Source of the DNA: Diabrotica undecimpunctata
Lineage: Eukaryota > Arthropoda > Insecta > Coleoptera > Chrysomelidae
Reading direction: 5' to 3'
DNA length: 64,000 nt
Assembly: GCF_040954645.1 (NCBI RefSeq)
Contig: NC_092808.1
Span: forward strand, 88,413,042-88,477,041
Shown here: positions 1-9,344 of the stretch, piece by piece
Numbering within the stretch: position 1 is the stretch's first letter
How the letters are laid out: every line of letters begins with the position of its first letter
Program-made: the position numbers and the translations under genes
The notes under the pieces: generated by a model
What the model saw: the letters and a program-made list of their open reading frames with translations, nothing else
The model's database searches: none
Told to the model about the DNA's origin: nothing

Positions 1-340
1 AATGCACACCAGTTTAGTAACAATATCAATTACTAGAGCCAATAACCTATTTTGTTCTCCCAAAATGTCCATTCCATAAGGTCGTTCTAAGATAGATCCC
101 CAAGTTTTTGTGCTGCGATTTTTTTATCCCTGGCTGCATTTTGAAAATATCGTTTTAAGGCTTTTGCAGTTGTGTAAGATTCTAATTCTGCAGCAAGTTC
201 AACATTTTGTCTCTGCATTTTTTTTACCTCTAAATGATCTGAAGTCAGCCTATATACGGAACTTATTTCTATTGCTGCAGCTTCAATTAGTTCTTTTAAT
301 AAATCTTTTTTCAATACACTTCCACTTCATGTTCAAATCC
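1..340 (-). pseudogene. P-element-like transposase, C-terminal portion (interrupted by Jockey)
   Basis: Minus-strand reading at 314-87 gives a segment containing HLEVKKMQRQNVELAAE followed by a helix rich in Ala and Lys. This resembles the part of P-element/THAP9-type transposases after the GTP-binding/insertion region, where residues of the type 'LT..HL.V....RQ.V..A..L.S.T.A.AL' recur. The frame shifts near 87 and a related reading (WGSILERPYGMD) continues to base 1, so the gene leaves the window. It continues the N-terminal half found at 24906-26198: that half ends in DTGFEH at the 12-bp repeat, and this piece begins with GFEH at the other copy of the repeat. Family assignment is from my memory of P-type transposases; the frame breaks make it a pseudogene. 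Confidence 0.62.
329..340 (+). repeat. Left target-site duplication of the Jockey insertion
   Basis: ATGTTCAAATCC here is repeated exactly at 24894-24905. The two copies bracket the Jockey element, and the P-like reading frame runs through the motif on both sides (GFEH). This is a typical 12-bp duplication made by target-primed reverse transcription. Confidence 0.85.
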
Positions 341-508
341 GTAGTAGCAATCTGATTCTCGAAGCGTGAACATGTACCGTCATTCAAAGCGCTAGAGAAC
401 TTCCTTATCGTACAACTACCTAATTTACTAGTAATTATCTTATCAGCATCAAATAATTGTTAAAGTGAAAAGTAACAAAAACTAAGTGATTAGTCAAACA
501 AACAAAAG
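341..508 (+). other. Jockey 5' untranslated region
   Basis: About 170 bases between the left target duplication and the first open frame of ORF1. Jockey elements usually carry an internal promoter here. I see no TATA box or other motif that I can name. Confidence 0.5.
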
Positions 509-646
509 AAATATGTTCCCTTCGGGGAACTTTTAGGATTTGATAATAATGTCCAACCAATTTATCAACAAATGAATACTGTACAGGATGTCAGAACAAT
601 AAATAACCAGAACCAGTCAAACCAAACAGCAGTAAAACAGCAAGTA
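509..646 (+). pseudogene. Jockey ORF1, N-terminal segment
   Basis: An open frame reads YVPFGELLGFDNN... and continues with Asn/Gln-rich sequence (NQNQSNQT), like the Asn/Gln/Pro-rich N-terminus that resumes at 3811 (PSNQIPNQ). No ATG lies in this frame; the only nearby ATG (513-515) is one base out of frame and meets a stop after seven codons, so the start is lost or shifted. The segment is cut at 645-646 (TA) by the Tc1/mariner-like transposon. The 14-mer AGTCAAACCAAACA occurs here (615-628) and again at 3797-3810. Confidence 0.6.
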
Positions 647-679
647 TAGTAGAAACGATATGAATTGGGAAAGAACAAT

Positions 680-1285
680 TTTTGGGGTCCGGTCAGTAAT
701 TCTACGGCGAACATAGAAATAAAGATAAATCTTTGTAATTCTGTAATTATTGATTACTCCTGGTATTAGTCCACATGGATATTGGCGTGGCTTATTACTT
801 TTTAACGTATCTTATTGGGTAATACTGAAATGTAATTGGTCAAATTTTTCGGAAGTGCATACACTGAAACCAAATCTGGCTTTGCCGTTATCTGGCAAAA
901 ATTGCTTCTCATGTTTCAAAGGCGGCAAGCATATAATAAACAGAATAACAGTGTCGTCGTGATAAACTTATAATTATTTTATTTTTATAATAAAATTAAT
1001 AAGCACATTACATTTCATTTGCATTATGTATGTATATACGTTTAATCATCAATTTTAAATTTCAATAAAAGTTAAGGAATTTTTCGGGTCCAGTCCCGAA
1101 TAATTCAGAAATATAAACATTATTTGTAATTGATCACTAACGGTATTGTCCACATTGCAGCTGTGGCTTATTACTTTCTACGTATCTTATCGGGCAACTG
1201 AAGTGTAATTAGTCAAATTCTTCAGAAGTTATTACGCTCAAACTTTATCGTTATCTGGTCAAAAATGCCTTCTCAGGTTTCTCAT
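680..1285 (+). repeat. Diverged direct duplication in the transposon's 5' region
   Basis: About 680-920 and 1079-1285 are two diverged copies of one segment in the same orientation, about 400 bases apart. Shared blocks include GGGTCC.GTC near the start, GTGGCTTATTACTTT, ACGTATCTTAT.GGG, TGTAATT.GTCAAAT.TTC and TTCTCA.GTTTC. The copies lie between the left inverted repeat and the transposase start, where subterminal transposase-binding sites would be expected. Confidence 0.7.
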
Positions 1286-1395
1286 ACTAAACGATATATT
1301 CAGTCGTCGATATATCGTCGTGTACGACAGCAAGTTCACGTATATTTTTAATATTTTTGTGCAAACAGTAGAAATAAGTTGTAAATACATTAAAG

Positions 1396-2816
1396 ATGGC
1401 TTTTTGGCGACCATTTGAATGTGATACCAACGAGAATACTAGCGACAATCCAACGGATGATTTAGGTATGTAAATTCTTATTTAAAACAAGTTTAATAAT
1501 TAGTTGTATAGGGATGCTCGGTCATAATATTCACCCTTAATCTACTTTTTTTAACAATTAAAAGTAAAAATATTTCTTTTAGATCCAACACCAATAAATT
1601 GGGAATTTGTAAATAAGGACTTACATATTAAAGCGCAAAGGATTATTCTAAATATATATTCCTGTTTAAGAGGCGAAAATAGTAAACTTTCGGAAAATAA
1701 TATTGTGTTAAGGATATGTGAACTTACCAAAGATTTGGACAAAACCTTAAAAAGATTGATAAGGCCACTAAAGACGTTATTTGTCGCTATGTCTACGAAT
1801 TTTATCAGGACAACAAAGTTCCAACGTTGGAAATGCTTCAGGGCAATTTGAAAATATATCCCGATTATGCATATAAATCCCTTTATACATTGAGGCGTGT
1901 TTTAATAGAATGCGGATTTAGTTATAAAAAATTAGACAAGAGAATGGTAATTATGGAATCTACAAGGATTGTGAAACAGAGGCAACATTATTTACGTAAA
2001 ATAAAGGAATATCGATATGACAATAGAGACATTGTGTATCTTGATGAAACGTGGTTTGACACCCATGATGTAGTTCAATATGGCTGGATGGATGATAGCA
2101 AAAAGTGCTGCTTGAGTGCTCCTTGTTCGAGAGGAAAAAGAATTATAATTCTACATGCTGGAACTAAGAGCGGGTTTGTACCTAATGCCTTGTTATTATC
2201 GGCCAAAAACATTAAACAGTCATCAGCTGATTATCATGAGGATATGACGGCTGAACTTTTCGAAAAATGGGCAACGGAACAGCTTTTACCGAATATTAAA
2301 ACAAATTCCGTGATAGTAATGGACAATGCGTCATAACATTCTAGACTCTACACCAAAATTCCAAATACTAGCTCCAAGAAGGGAGATATCATAGAATTTA
2401 TGGATAACAAAGGCATGGCAACACCTAGTAAATGTACCAAAAAGGAATGGTTGCAATTAATTAAGCAACAAAATTTTCAAAAAGAATATGTAATAGATAA
2501 ACTCTTTGAACGCCACGGGCATACGGTTTTACGGCTCCCTCCATATCATTGTGTTTTCAACCCAATTGAAATGATATGGGCCGATGTGAAAAAGGAATTG
2601 CGGAAAATGAATCAATCTCCCCAATTAAGTGACGTTGTTGTCCAAAATATAAGAACAGTGATCGAAGAACTTAACAAAACTGACATTTGGAAAAATTGTG
2701 TAGCTCATGTTCAAGTAAAAGAAAAAGAATATCCTACTTTACCACCAATTGAACCGGTAGTTATAAACACAAACGACGACTCAAGTTCTGGACACACGGA
2801 TAGTGATAGTGTTTAA
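1396..2816 (+). pseudogene. DDE transposase (DDE_3 type), two exons, broken
   Basis: Exon 1 (1396-1465) begins MAFWRPFECD and ends at a good donor (GTATGT, 1466). The acceptor is TTTTAG, ending at 1582, and exon 2 runs to 2816. The catalytic domain shows D1 in YLDETWF, D2 in IVMDNAS (codon 2322) and E in FNPIEMIW (codon 2568), so 81 residues separate D2 and E. Two lesions are visible: the frame changes between exon 2's start and the GNLKIYPDY region (around 1728-1757), and TAA at 2334-2336 interrupts just after MDNAS. Both sides of that stop share one frame. The product would have cut and joined DNA at the element's ends in the nucleus. The spacing is far longer than the 34-41 of ordinary Tc1/mariner enzymes. 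Confidence 0.8.
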
Positions 2817-3774
2817 TTGTGTGAATATTTCCACAAAGACTTCCACAACTTGTCAAAGATATGTTCTGTGTACCGTAGTAAATGTGATCTCTCCATTAAT
2901 CTATAACCTAAAGACAATTCGACTGGAAGACGAATTGGCCGATTTCATGTAAGTATCTTTAAAAAATAAGCTTTTTAAACCGATGAAACTTGTTTTGAGC
3001 GTAACTTGCTTACATTTGATGCTAGCAACTTTTTTAAAAATCAAAAATAAAGATTCCTTTAAACAATTTAAAAAAAAAATTTTTTTTGATTACTTTTTGA
3101 ATTTATAACTCTGCTTCTGCTGGGTATACAGACTTCATACATATACCATTGTTTTCAATTTTTTATAAACTGTATTTTTGCTAACAACATTTTTTCCATA
3201 AAATACTTACCTTTTGAGTTATTTGCGAGAAACCGTCCAAAAACGTGGTGTTTTTCTTGAAAAATGAATATATTCACTCGCAAATAACTCGAAAAGTATT
3301 GATTTAGTAAAAACCTCTATAGAACGAAAGTTGCCTAGAATTAGTCAGTTTATCCACTTCCGGACTTATTTTGGATGTATATCTTTTCACCCCCGAGAAG
3401 GGGCGGTACCCACCCCCAGGGCAAAAATACACATCGGCACAATATCACTTTTTTTCTTTGACACGTTAGCTATATGTGTATGCCAAATTTCATGTCAATC
3501 CCAGTGGTTCTTTAAAATTTAGAGGTTTTTACAATATTTTACCGTTAGTGAATGGACTATGTGAATTAACTTTTAATCATCTTTGGTGTCAAGTTCATAA
3601 AGAAATGTGAATAATTAACAATATTATTTCTGTTTAACAAAATATTAGACCTTAATTAAAAAATAAAAGTTTAATATTTAATTTCTATTGCGCCGCCTAT
3701 GTTTTACAGAAGGCGCCGACACTTGAGTATCGAATTTTGTTTTTATACTTGTCCAACTGACATCGTAAGTACTA
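2817..3774 (+). other. Transposon 3' non-coding region with imperfect hairpin at 3202-3300
   Basis: No coding frame is convincing here. At 3202-3228 the strand reads AATACTTACC...ATTTGCGAG; at 3277-3300 it reads the inverse, CTCGCAAATAACTCGAAAAG, giving an imperfect hairpin with a loop of about 50 bases. The surrounding text (CCCCGAGAAGGGGCGGTACC near 3390) feels like a dispersed non-coding repeat, but I cannot name a family. Confidence 0.45.
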
Positions 3775-3776
3775 TA

Positions 3777-4872
3777 CCATTTTTGTATTTTATTCAAGTC
3801 AAACCAAACACCATCTAACCAGATACCAAATCAAATGTCATGCCTAAACCAAATACCTATTCCAACCCAAATAACTATACCAAACCAGGTACAATTTCCT
3901 AGTCAATCAACTGCACAAAATATTCAAAACACTCAAAACCCTATTCAGTCCCAATACACAACAGTATCCACAAACCCTAAATGCTCACTCTCATCATCAC
4001 AAAACACCAATAACTACACGGATAGCGATAGCGACGTAGAACTTACCGAAACAGAAAACGAAAATAAACATCCTTGGCAAGAAGTTGGCAACAAGAGAAA
4101 AAGGATGAAAAGACAAACAACTTCAGAAATTCCCAACCAAATCCAAAAACAAAACAGATTTGATTCCCTCTCAAAAGAAAATCTAGATGAACAAACAGAC
4201 AATTTATCAAATACACAAAACACAAATATAACCAAAAAAGATCCCTCACCGCCACCAACCTATATTTATGAGTTACTGACTATAGTGCTATGATAGCAAA
4301 CCTTTCAACAGCAACTGCGGCCGAAACCTATTACACCAAAACCATTTCAAATAATACAGTAAAAATTAACCCTACAAACTCAGACACCTACAGGACATTC
4401 ATACAGCACCTTAGAAAAGAAAACATTGTAGATCACACTTACCAACCGAAACAAGAGAGGGCCTATAGAGTTGTCATAAGAGGATTACACCATTCAACAC
4501 CCACAGGAGATATCTCGCATGAATTAAATAATAAGGGTTTTAAAGTTCGCAACATAATTAATGTTAGACATAGAGTTACCAAAGAACCATTGCCCTTATT
4601 CTTTGTAGATATAGAGCCAAATGAAAACAACAAAAACATATTTAACCTGCAAGTCGTACGAAACTGCATAATAACAGTAGAACCACCTAGAATAAAAAAT
4701 ACAATAGTACAATGCACAAGGTGTCAAAAATACGGGCACTCAAAAAGTTACTGCCTGAGGCCATTCGCCTGAGTTAAATGCGGTGGATCACATGACACAA
4801 AAACCTGCAAAAAATCACGCGACACACCAGCAACATGTGCCTTATGTAATGGCAATCATTCAGCAAACTATA
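3777..4872 (+). pseudogene. Jockey ORF1, central part with zinc knuckles
   Basis: The frame from 3811 gives an Asn/Gln/Pro-rich N-terminus (NQIPNQ repeated), then an acidic stretch and HPWQEVGNKRKRMKR. It is interrupted near 4268 by a frame change and continues from 4269 (VTDYSAMIA...) through an RNA-binding gag-like domain (RAYRVVIRGLHHST) to the first CCHC knuckle, CTRCQKYGHSKSYC. TGA at 4770-4772 follows, possibly CGA-to-TGA decay. The second knuckle (VKCGGSHDTKTC) and third (CALCNGNHSANY) continue in frame. The pogo transposon cuts the sequence at TA 4871-4872. Jockey ORF1 proteins bind their own RNA and escort it to chromosomes. Confidence 0.8.
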
Positions 4873-4882
4873 GGGGAGAAGG

Positions 4883-5122
4883 GGGTTACTGTGGACCATT
4901 TTTACTTATTAGCAAATTAAAAAATATGTATAAGATTCTTATTGCCGAACTTACCTCACATATTTACGGTAAACATCAACTCAACTTTCGATGTGAATAT
5001 TTTATTTGTATCTTTCTTAATAGAACAAATATTTTGATTCAAATCGGAATCAATAATTTGTCCACAATGACCCCGTGGTGGGGTTAAAGTGGACAGAGTA
5101 TGGGGTTATAGTGGACGCATAG
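4883..5122. repeat. Left subterminal repeats of the pogo-like element
   Basis: Copies of GGGGTTA..GTGGAC: near 4883 (GGGGGTTACTGTGGAC), inverted near 5059 (GTCCACAATGACCCC), near 5083 (GGGGTTAAAGTGGAC) and near 5104 (GGGGTTATAGTGGAC). The matching cluster at the other end is at 7267-7670. These are probable transposase-binding sites. Confidence 0.8.
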
Positions 5123-5169
5123 TAAAACATATACAGGAATACTGAAAACTTTATGTTAACAAAAAGAAA

Positions 5170-7213
5170 CTACGATACATTATAAGAACTGAAATTAATA
5201 TTAAATGAAAATAATCTTCCTTGCCTTTTCGTGCCAGTGTCTACTGGGTGCTCCAAAATTCCGACAATATCGTTCTTGTCGACAACTGAGACATCTTCAA
5301 CTTCGGGAAATACGAAATTATTCACTTTTTTCCTTAAAAAATTAATTTGTACCTCCACATCTCGAATATCTACGATTTGGCCAACATAGTGTGTTACCGA
5401 TTTTTTACCCATAAATTTTACAAGTACGAAATCATTTTTCTCCATTTGTTTGTCCATAAAAATATCGTTGTCCTGACCATCATCTTCCATCCAGCCTTCA
5501 TCCTCTGATTCAAGTATTACTTCTGTAGAAGAATTGGAAGAGGAAGATTCTTTCCTACTCCTTTTTGGTTCATAGGAAAGAGATTTCTTCACTCTATTCT
5601 TTTCTCGCATTTCAGCTCTTACTTGCGCACGTCTTTCCTTCAAATCTTTAGCCTCTTTTTCAGCTTCCAACTGATCTTTCACTGGTGTGCTCGTGTAAAT
5701 AGTCGACTTTTTATTTTTTCTTGCTTTGGAGTTTGATGAGCGATCTGCTTTTAGAAAAGGGCGGCAGCTCTCAGGAGTAATAACAGCTGTTGATGTAGTT
5801 GCTACTGATGGTGAAAGCGTAATGGGAGCTACAGATAGCAGTCTTGTGGAGATTGAAGCAACTTCTAATATTCGCTCAGGATCTTCAGGATTTCTTGGGT
5901 TCATTGCTGTTGGTGGTTCTTGATTCCTATCTGTTGTTTCGGCAGCTTCATAATCCTCATCGGTGAATACAAGACGATTTATTGGCCATAAACCAGCAGA
6001 TCTGAATCCAGATGTTATATTCTTCATTGTAAATGCCACAGGAAAAGCAATACCGCACAGTTGAGCAACATCATATATTTGTATAGGTCTGCCTGGATGA
6101 TTTTGAAGCCAGTCTCCCATTGCAACCCGTAATGCAGCTTTATAAGAACCATATACTGCAACATCTAGCGGCTGTAGTTTGTGGCTACAATGTGGCGGAA
6201 ACGATAAAAGAGTAATTCCAAATTCTCTAGCTAAGTTTATAGCTTCCAAACTTATATGACTTGAATGATTATCCATTAATATCAGTAGAGGGTTTTCTTT
6301 AGAAGCACTTAAGTGCATTTTTATGTGCTTTAGTACTTCTAAAAATAATTCCGCAGTCATATAGCCAGACTGATGAGCCAGACCAATGCTCCCTATTGGT
6401 GCACCATCTAAGAACCGGTCTTTCATATTCTTCCTGGGGAATATGAAAACTGGAGGTATTGCTTGTCCAGTGGCTGTTATAATTCCGCACATTGTAACAT
6501 TTTCACCGCGTTCTTGAGAGGCCACAGCTCCTATTTGTTTTTTCCCTTTTCAGCTATACGTTTGGGTGGTGGTAAGACCGTGGGTATACCTGTCTCATCT
6601 AAATTTATTATCCTTTCTGGCCTTCCTTTAAATTTATCTAAAACTCCAATGTAATTATCAAAAAATAAATCCACGTTGGATTTGTTAAAGGCTGCATCTT
6701 GTGCTATGCTTGTATTTTCAGGTTTTCTAAGAGATAAATCTCCATGTCGTTTCATAAATGAATATATCCAGTCCTTTCCTGCTATCTTATTTTTAGTCCA
6801 ATTCGAAGGAATTTCTATTTGTAGAGCACTACCATACTCAAAAGCTAGGGTACAAGCCTGCTTGTAAGCCAAGCCATAATGTAATCGAGACGCCTTCTTA
6901 AGATAATTGACAATGTGTTGTTCTTGTTCATCAGAAAATATTTGGCGACCTCGAAATTTATTGACGCCAGAAACATTCAAGCTAACAATTTCTAACTCAT
7001 CTTCGTTACCTGAATCATCACCAGAGGGTATATTAGCATCTTGAAGGTTCCTCTTAGCCAAAATGACTCTTTTGTGAAGCATACTTTTTTCAATTCATAT
7101 TTCTCTGCAATATTTCTCAAGCTTCCTTTTTTTCTTAGGATATCCTTTATTGCACGCTCTACAACTTTTTTATCAATATCAGCTCTCGCCGTTTTTCTAC
7201 TGTAAGTCCTCAT
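5170..7213 (-). pseudogene. pogo-like transposase (psq HTH, CENP-B-type HTH, DDE_1), two frame breaks
   Basis: The start ATG at 7213-7211 follows a good acceptor on the minus strand (TTTGTTTCAG, directly upstream), implying a spliced 5' UTR. Domains in order: a psq-type helix-turn-helix (RKTARADIDKKVVERAIKDI, then GSLRNIAEKYEL), a CENP-B-type DNA-binding region (WIYSFMKRHGDLSLRKPE), then the DDE_1 catalytic core with D in IINLDETG, D in LILMDNHSSH and D in HKLQPLD. Thirty-five residues separate the last two, as in DD35D pogo enzymes. The C-terminus is Lys/Glu-rich and acidic. The frame breaks twice, each within a run of six A residues (around 7085 and 6531), so either a recently decayed copy or homopolymer error. 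Otherwise full length. Confidence 0.88.
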
Positions 7214-7266
7214 CTGAAACAAAAAAGCGATTTTTATCACATGATTTTTGGAAATATAATCATTTG

Positions 7267-7670
7267 TGGGGTTAGTGTGGACAGCTGATGATTTGTCCAC
7301 ACTAACCCCGAACGCCATGTTTGACAGTAACAATGGAATGACGTTTCGAAAAATGATAATTTTATCTCATTCCATATCAAATTTAGTAATTAAATATTCC
7401 AGAAGCCATACACTAACTTAGGTATACAATTAGTTCAATAACTTCAATTTTAGTATAATTTTACTTACGGTGTGAAATAAATGGATACAACACACAAAAT
7501 CACTTTCTGTCACTGGCGGCCATATTATAGAAAATATTTCAACCAACTTTTACGTGGTGTTCGGTGGCGTTAATAGTCACTTCCAGAACAGACTGGGCGG
7601 CAGATTTAAATGCGAGTTTTTAAATAATTAACTATGTCCACACTAACCCCATGTCCACACTAACCCCCCT
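7267..7670. repeat. Right subterminal repeats of the pogo-like element
   Basis: GGGGTTAGTGTGGAC near 7268 (forward) and its inverse GTCCACACTAACCCC near 7293, 7636 and 7653. The last lies next to the right terminus. Spacing and orientation differ from the left end. This is a probable binding array for the transposase. Confidence 0.8.
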
Positions 7671-7678
7671 CTCCCCTA

Positions 7679-7917
7679 AAGGATGTGCTATATATAAAGA
7701 TAGTTATAAAGTAAATTCGAAAAACAAAAATATAACAAGCATCATTCCTATACCTAGAGTTGCAAGTCTAAATAATAGTAACACTAATGCTCACCACATA
7801 CGACAATCACATGTAACATATGCTCAAGTTGCAGCAACTAATACTTCTTCACACGACAACAACAATAATTCAAACCTTTCAAATAAACTTACAGAATTCC
7901 TCAACGAATTTAAAAAT
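7679..7917 (+). pseudogene. Jockey ORF1, segment after the zinc knuckles
   Basis: Continues in frame from the pogo junction with KGCAIYKDSYK, then SHVTYAQVAATN, a motif common downstream of the knuckles in Jockey gag-like proteins, and an Asn-rich linker to LTEFLNEFKN. It is cut at 7917 by the next insertion; the C-terminus resumes at 12494 with MFAQLINQNS. Confidence 0.8.
7906..7917 (+). repeat. Target-site duplication (left) of the short repeat plus CR1-like insertion
   Basis: GAATTTAAAAAT here and at 12482-12493. Both copies encode EFKN of the Jockey ORF1, and the frame resumes as MFAQLINQNS, so the repeat reads as a true duplication rather than chance. Confidence 0.75.
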
Positions 7918-8035
7918 TAATTAAAATCCTTTGTAAAAGGTATATATTTAAAAACCCAAACGGGCTGTGTTAGACAAAACGTTTTCGGAATACATCATTC
8001 CATCATCGTGTCTAGGAGTACATGAATGTAGCCAC
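7918..8035 (+). repeat. Short interspersed repeat, left part, with hairpin plus GAAA motif
   Basis: This block, with 12408-12481, appears to form one repeat of about 190 bases inserted in Jockey ORF1 and later split by the CR1-like LINE; CCAC at 8032-8035 and 12408-12411 brackets the LINE. The minus strand around 8014-7974 contains CGATGA, a hairpin (GGAAT...ATTCC), GAAAA and then CGTTTTGTC, an order like a decayed hammerhead-ribozyme core. I cannot name the repeat family. Confidence 0.5.
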
Positions 8036-8173
8036 TAAATATATGGGTAAAAACCCGTTAACAAATAATTAGTTACATTTGTTTGACAGTATTTCTTATA
8101 AATTATTAGGATGTTAAAGTTACCGTTGGATTAGGTAACATGGCGACATATGTATTATATACTTATCCAAGAT

Positions 8174-9312
8174 GGCGGAAAGTAAAAATGTGCCGTCACC
8201 TCTCTCTGTAGTAAAAGAGGTAGATTTTGAAGAGAATACATTTTAATGTTGTCAAACTAAGCCTAATAAAATACTCGTTTGTATAGTATGTGGAAATAGT
8301 TATCACATCTCATGTGCTGTGAAAAACAAAGTGAAATTCTTCAAGATAGGAGATTCACGTGTAATCTGTTGCCAAAATAGTGATGGACAACCCATCGAAT
8401 CATTTAGTGCCATAGCGATAGAAAATCAGTGGTTAAAAAGGCTGTTAGCTGAAAAAGATGATAAGTACAATTTATTATTAAATAACAATAATCTATTAAA
8501 ATCAAATAATGAACACTTGCTAGAAAAATTAAATTTATTGAAATCAGAAATAACCAGAACCAGAATCTCACAAAAACCCAACTCAACTGTTAATGAGGGT
8601 TTAATAAAAACTCAAGGTAATGAAGATAAGACGGCCAGTGTCCAGTTGACTAATTCTAAATACAAAACAAACAATGAAACTGACTCAAATAAAAATTTTA
8701 ATGATAAAAACTGTTGAAAGGAATTCCAATATACAGGGCATTTCAAAAATTACTGCAAACAAATTAAATGCACAATTAATGGAAATTCAAACCAAACAAA
8801 CATGTGACTACATTACAAATTTAGTTGTTGAGAATGAGGAAAGCACAAAAATAAATCTTAATCATATCACAACAGGGGGTTCAGAGAATAAAGCCGACGA
8901 TGAACGATATCAGATTGTGACAACAAGACGCAAGAAAATAATGGGAACTGGAATTGGTGATAAGGATTTCCATGGACAATCCGAAAAACCAGACAAAAAA
9001 TTGTGGCTATTCATCTCAAAAGTTCCGGATAGTGTAAATGAGGACCACATCAAGAGTTTCATAATAACTAAGACAAACTGTGAGAATATACAAGTAAAAC
9101 CAACTGACCATAAAAGAAGGGATAATCAATGTTTTATGATAGGTGTACTACCTGACTTAAGGGAAGAAATTTACAATCCTGCTTTTTGGCCGAAAAAAAT
9201 TGGCATTGAACGATTTAACTTTAGGTTAGGAAGAAGATTCTTAGATCGAGAGCATCATAATAGAGGTCTGTCAACTGGAGAAGATAGACCAGACTCTTTT
9301 TTAGTCAAATAA
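8174..9312 (+). pseudogene. CR1-like ORF1 (PHD-like zinc finger, coiled coil)
   Basis: From ATG at 8174 the frame reads MAESKNVPSPLS and meets TAA at about 8246. It continues as CCQTKPNKILVCIVCGNSYH and ISCAV...VICCQ, a cysteine/histidine pattern like the PHD/ESX finger of CR1-group ORF1 proteins. Then come a Leu/Asn-rich coiled coil (about 8430-8560) and a polar linker. A frame break lies near 8674-8717, where two overlapping frames meet. The C-terminal part contains KKLWLFISKVPDSVNEDHI, probably the nucleic-acid-binding module of this ORF1 type. It would bind element RNA. Confidence 0.65.
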
Positions 9313-9344
9313 ATCCAAGAGAAACGTTACTTTTATCATCACCA

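Larger units (their letters stand above)
647..3774 (+). mobile_element. Tc1/mariner-superfamily DNA transposon, Sailor-like (long D-E spacing)
   Basis: Bounded by TA at 645-646 and 3775-3776. Reading inward, the two ends share an imperfect inverted repeat: with the TA included, 21 of the first 28 positions match without gaps (TATAGTA, then ACGAT, then TTGG, then AAG). It encloses a two-exon DDE transposase gene. TA duplication, inverted ends and DDE domain agree with the IS630/Tc1/mariner superfamily. The D-to-E distance (81 residues between) recalls the described Sailor (DD82E) group, but I could not compare sequences. It sits inside Jockey ORF1. Confidence 0.72.
4873..7676 (-). mobile_element. 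pogo-like DNA transposon
   Basis: Starts GGGGAGAAGGGGGTTACTGT and ends with the inverse of GGGGAGAGGGGGGTTAGTGT: inverted repeats matching at about 22 of 24 positions, next to TA duplications at 4871-4872 and 7677-7678. Length is 2804 bp. The ends contain several copies of a GGGGTTA-GTGGAC motif. Across the insertion the host frame joins exactly (NHSANY on the left, KGCAIYKD on the right), so the boundaries are firm. It carries one minus-strand transposase gene. Confidence 0.93.

Noticed and set aside
87..314. Independent small host gene on the minus strand
   Set aside because: The peptide fits the C-terminal part of a P-like transposase and pairs with the N-terminal half at 24906-26198 through the shared duplication.
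4014..4258. Minus-strand hydrophobic frames in Jockey ORF1
   Set aside because: Antisense of the Asn/Gln/Lys-rich coding strand; no supporting signals.
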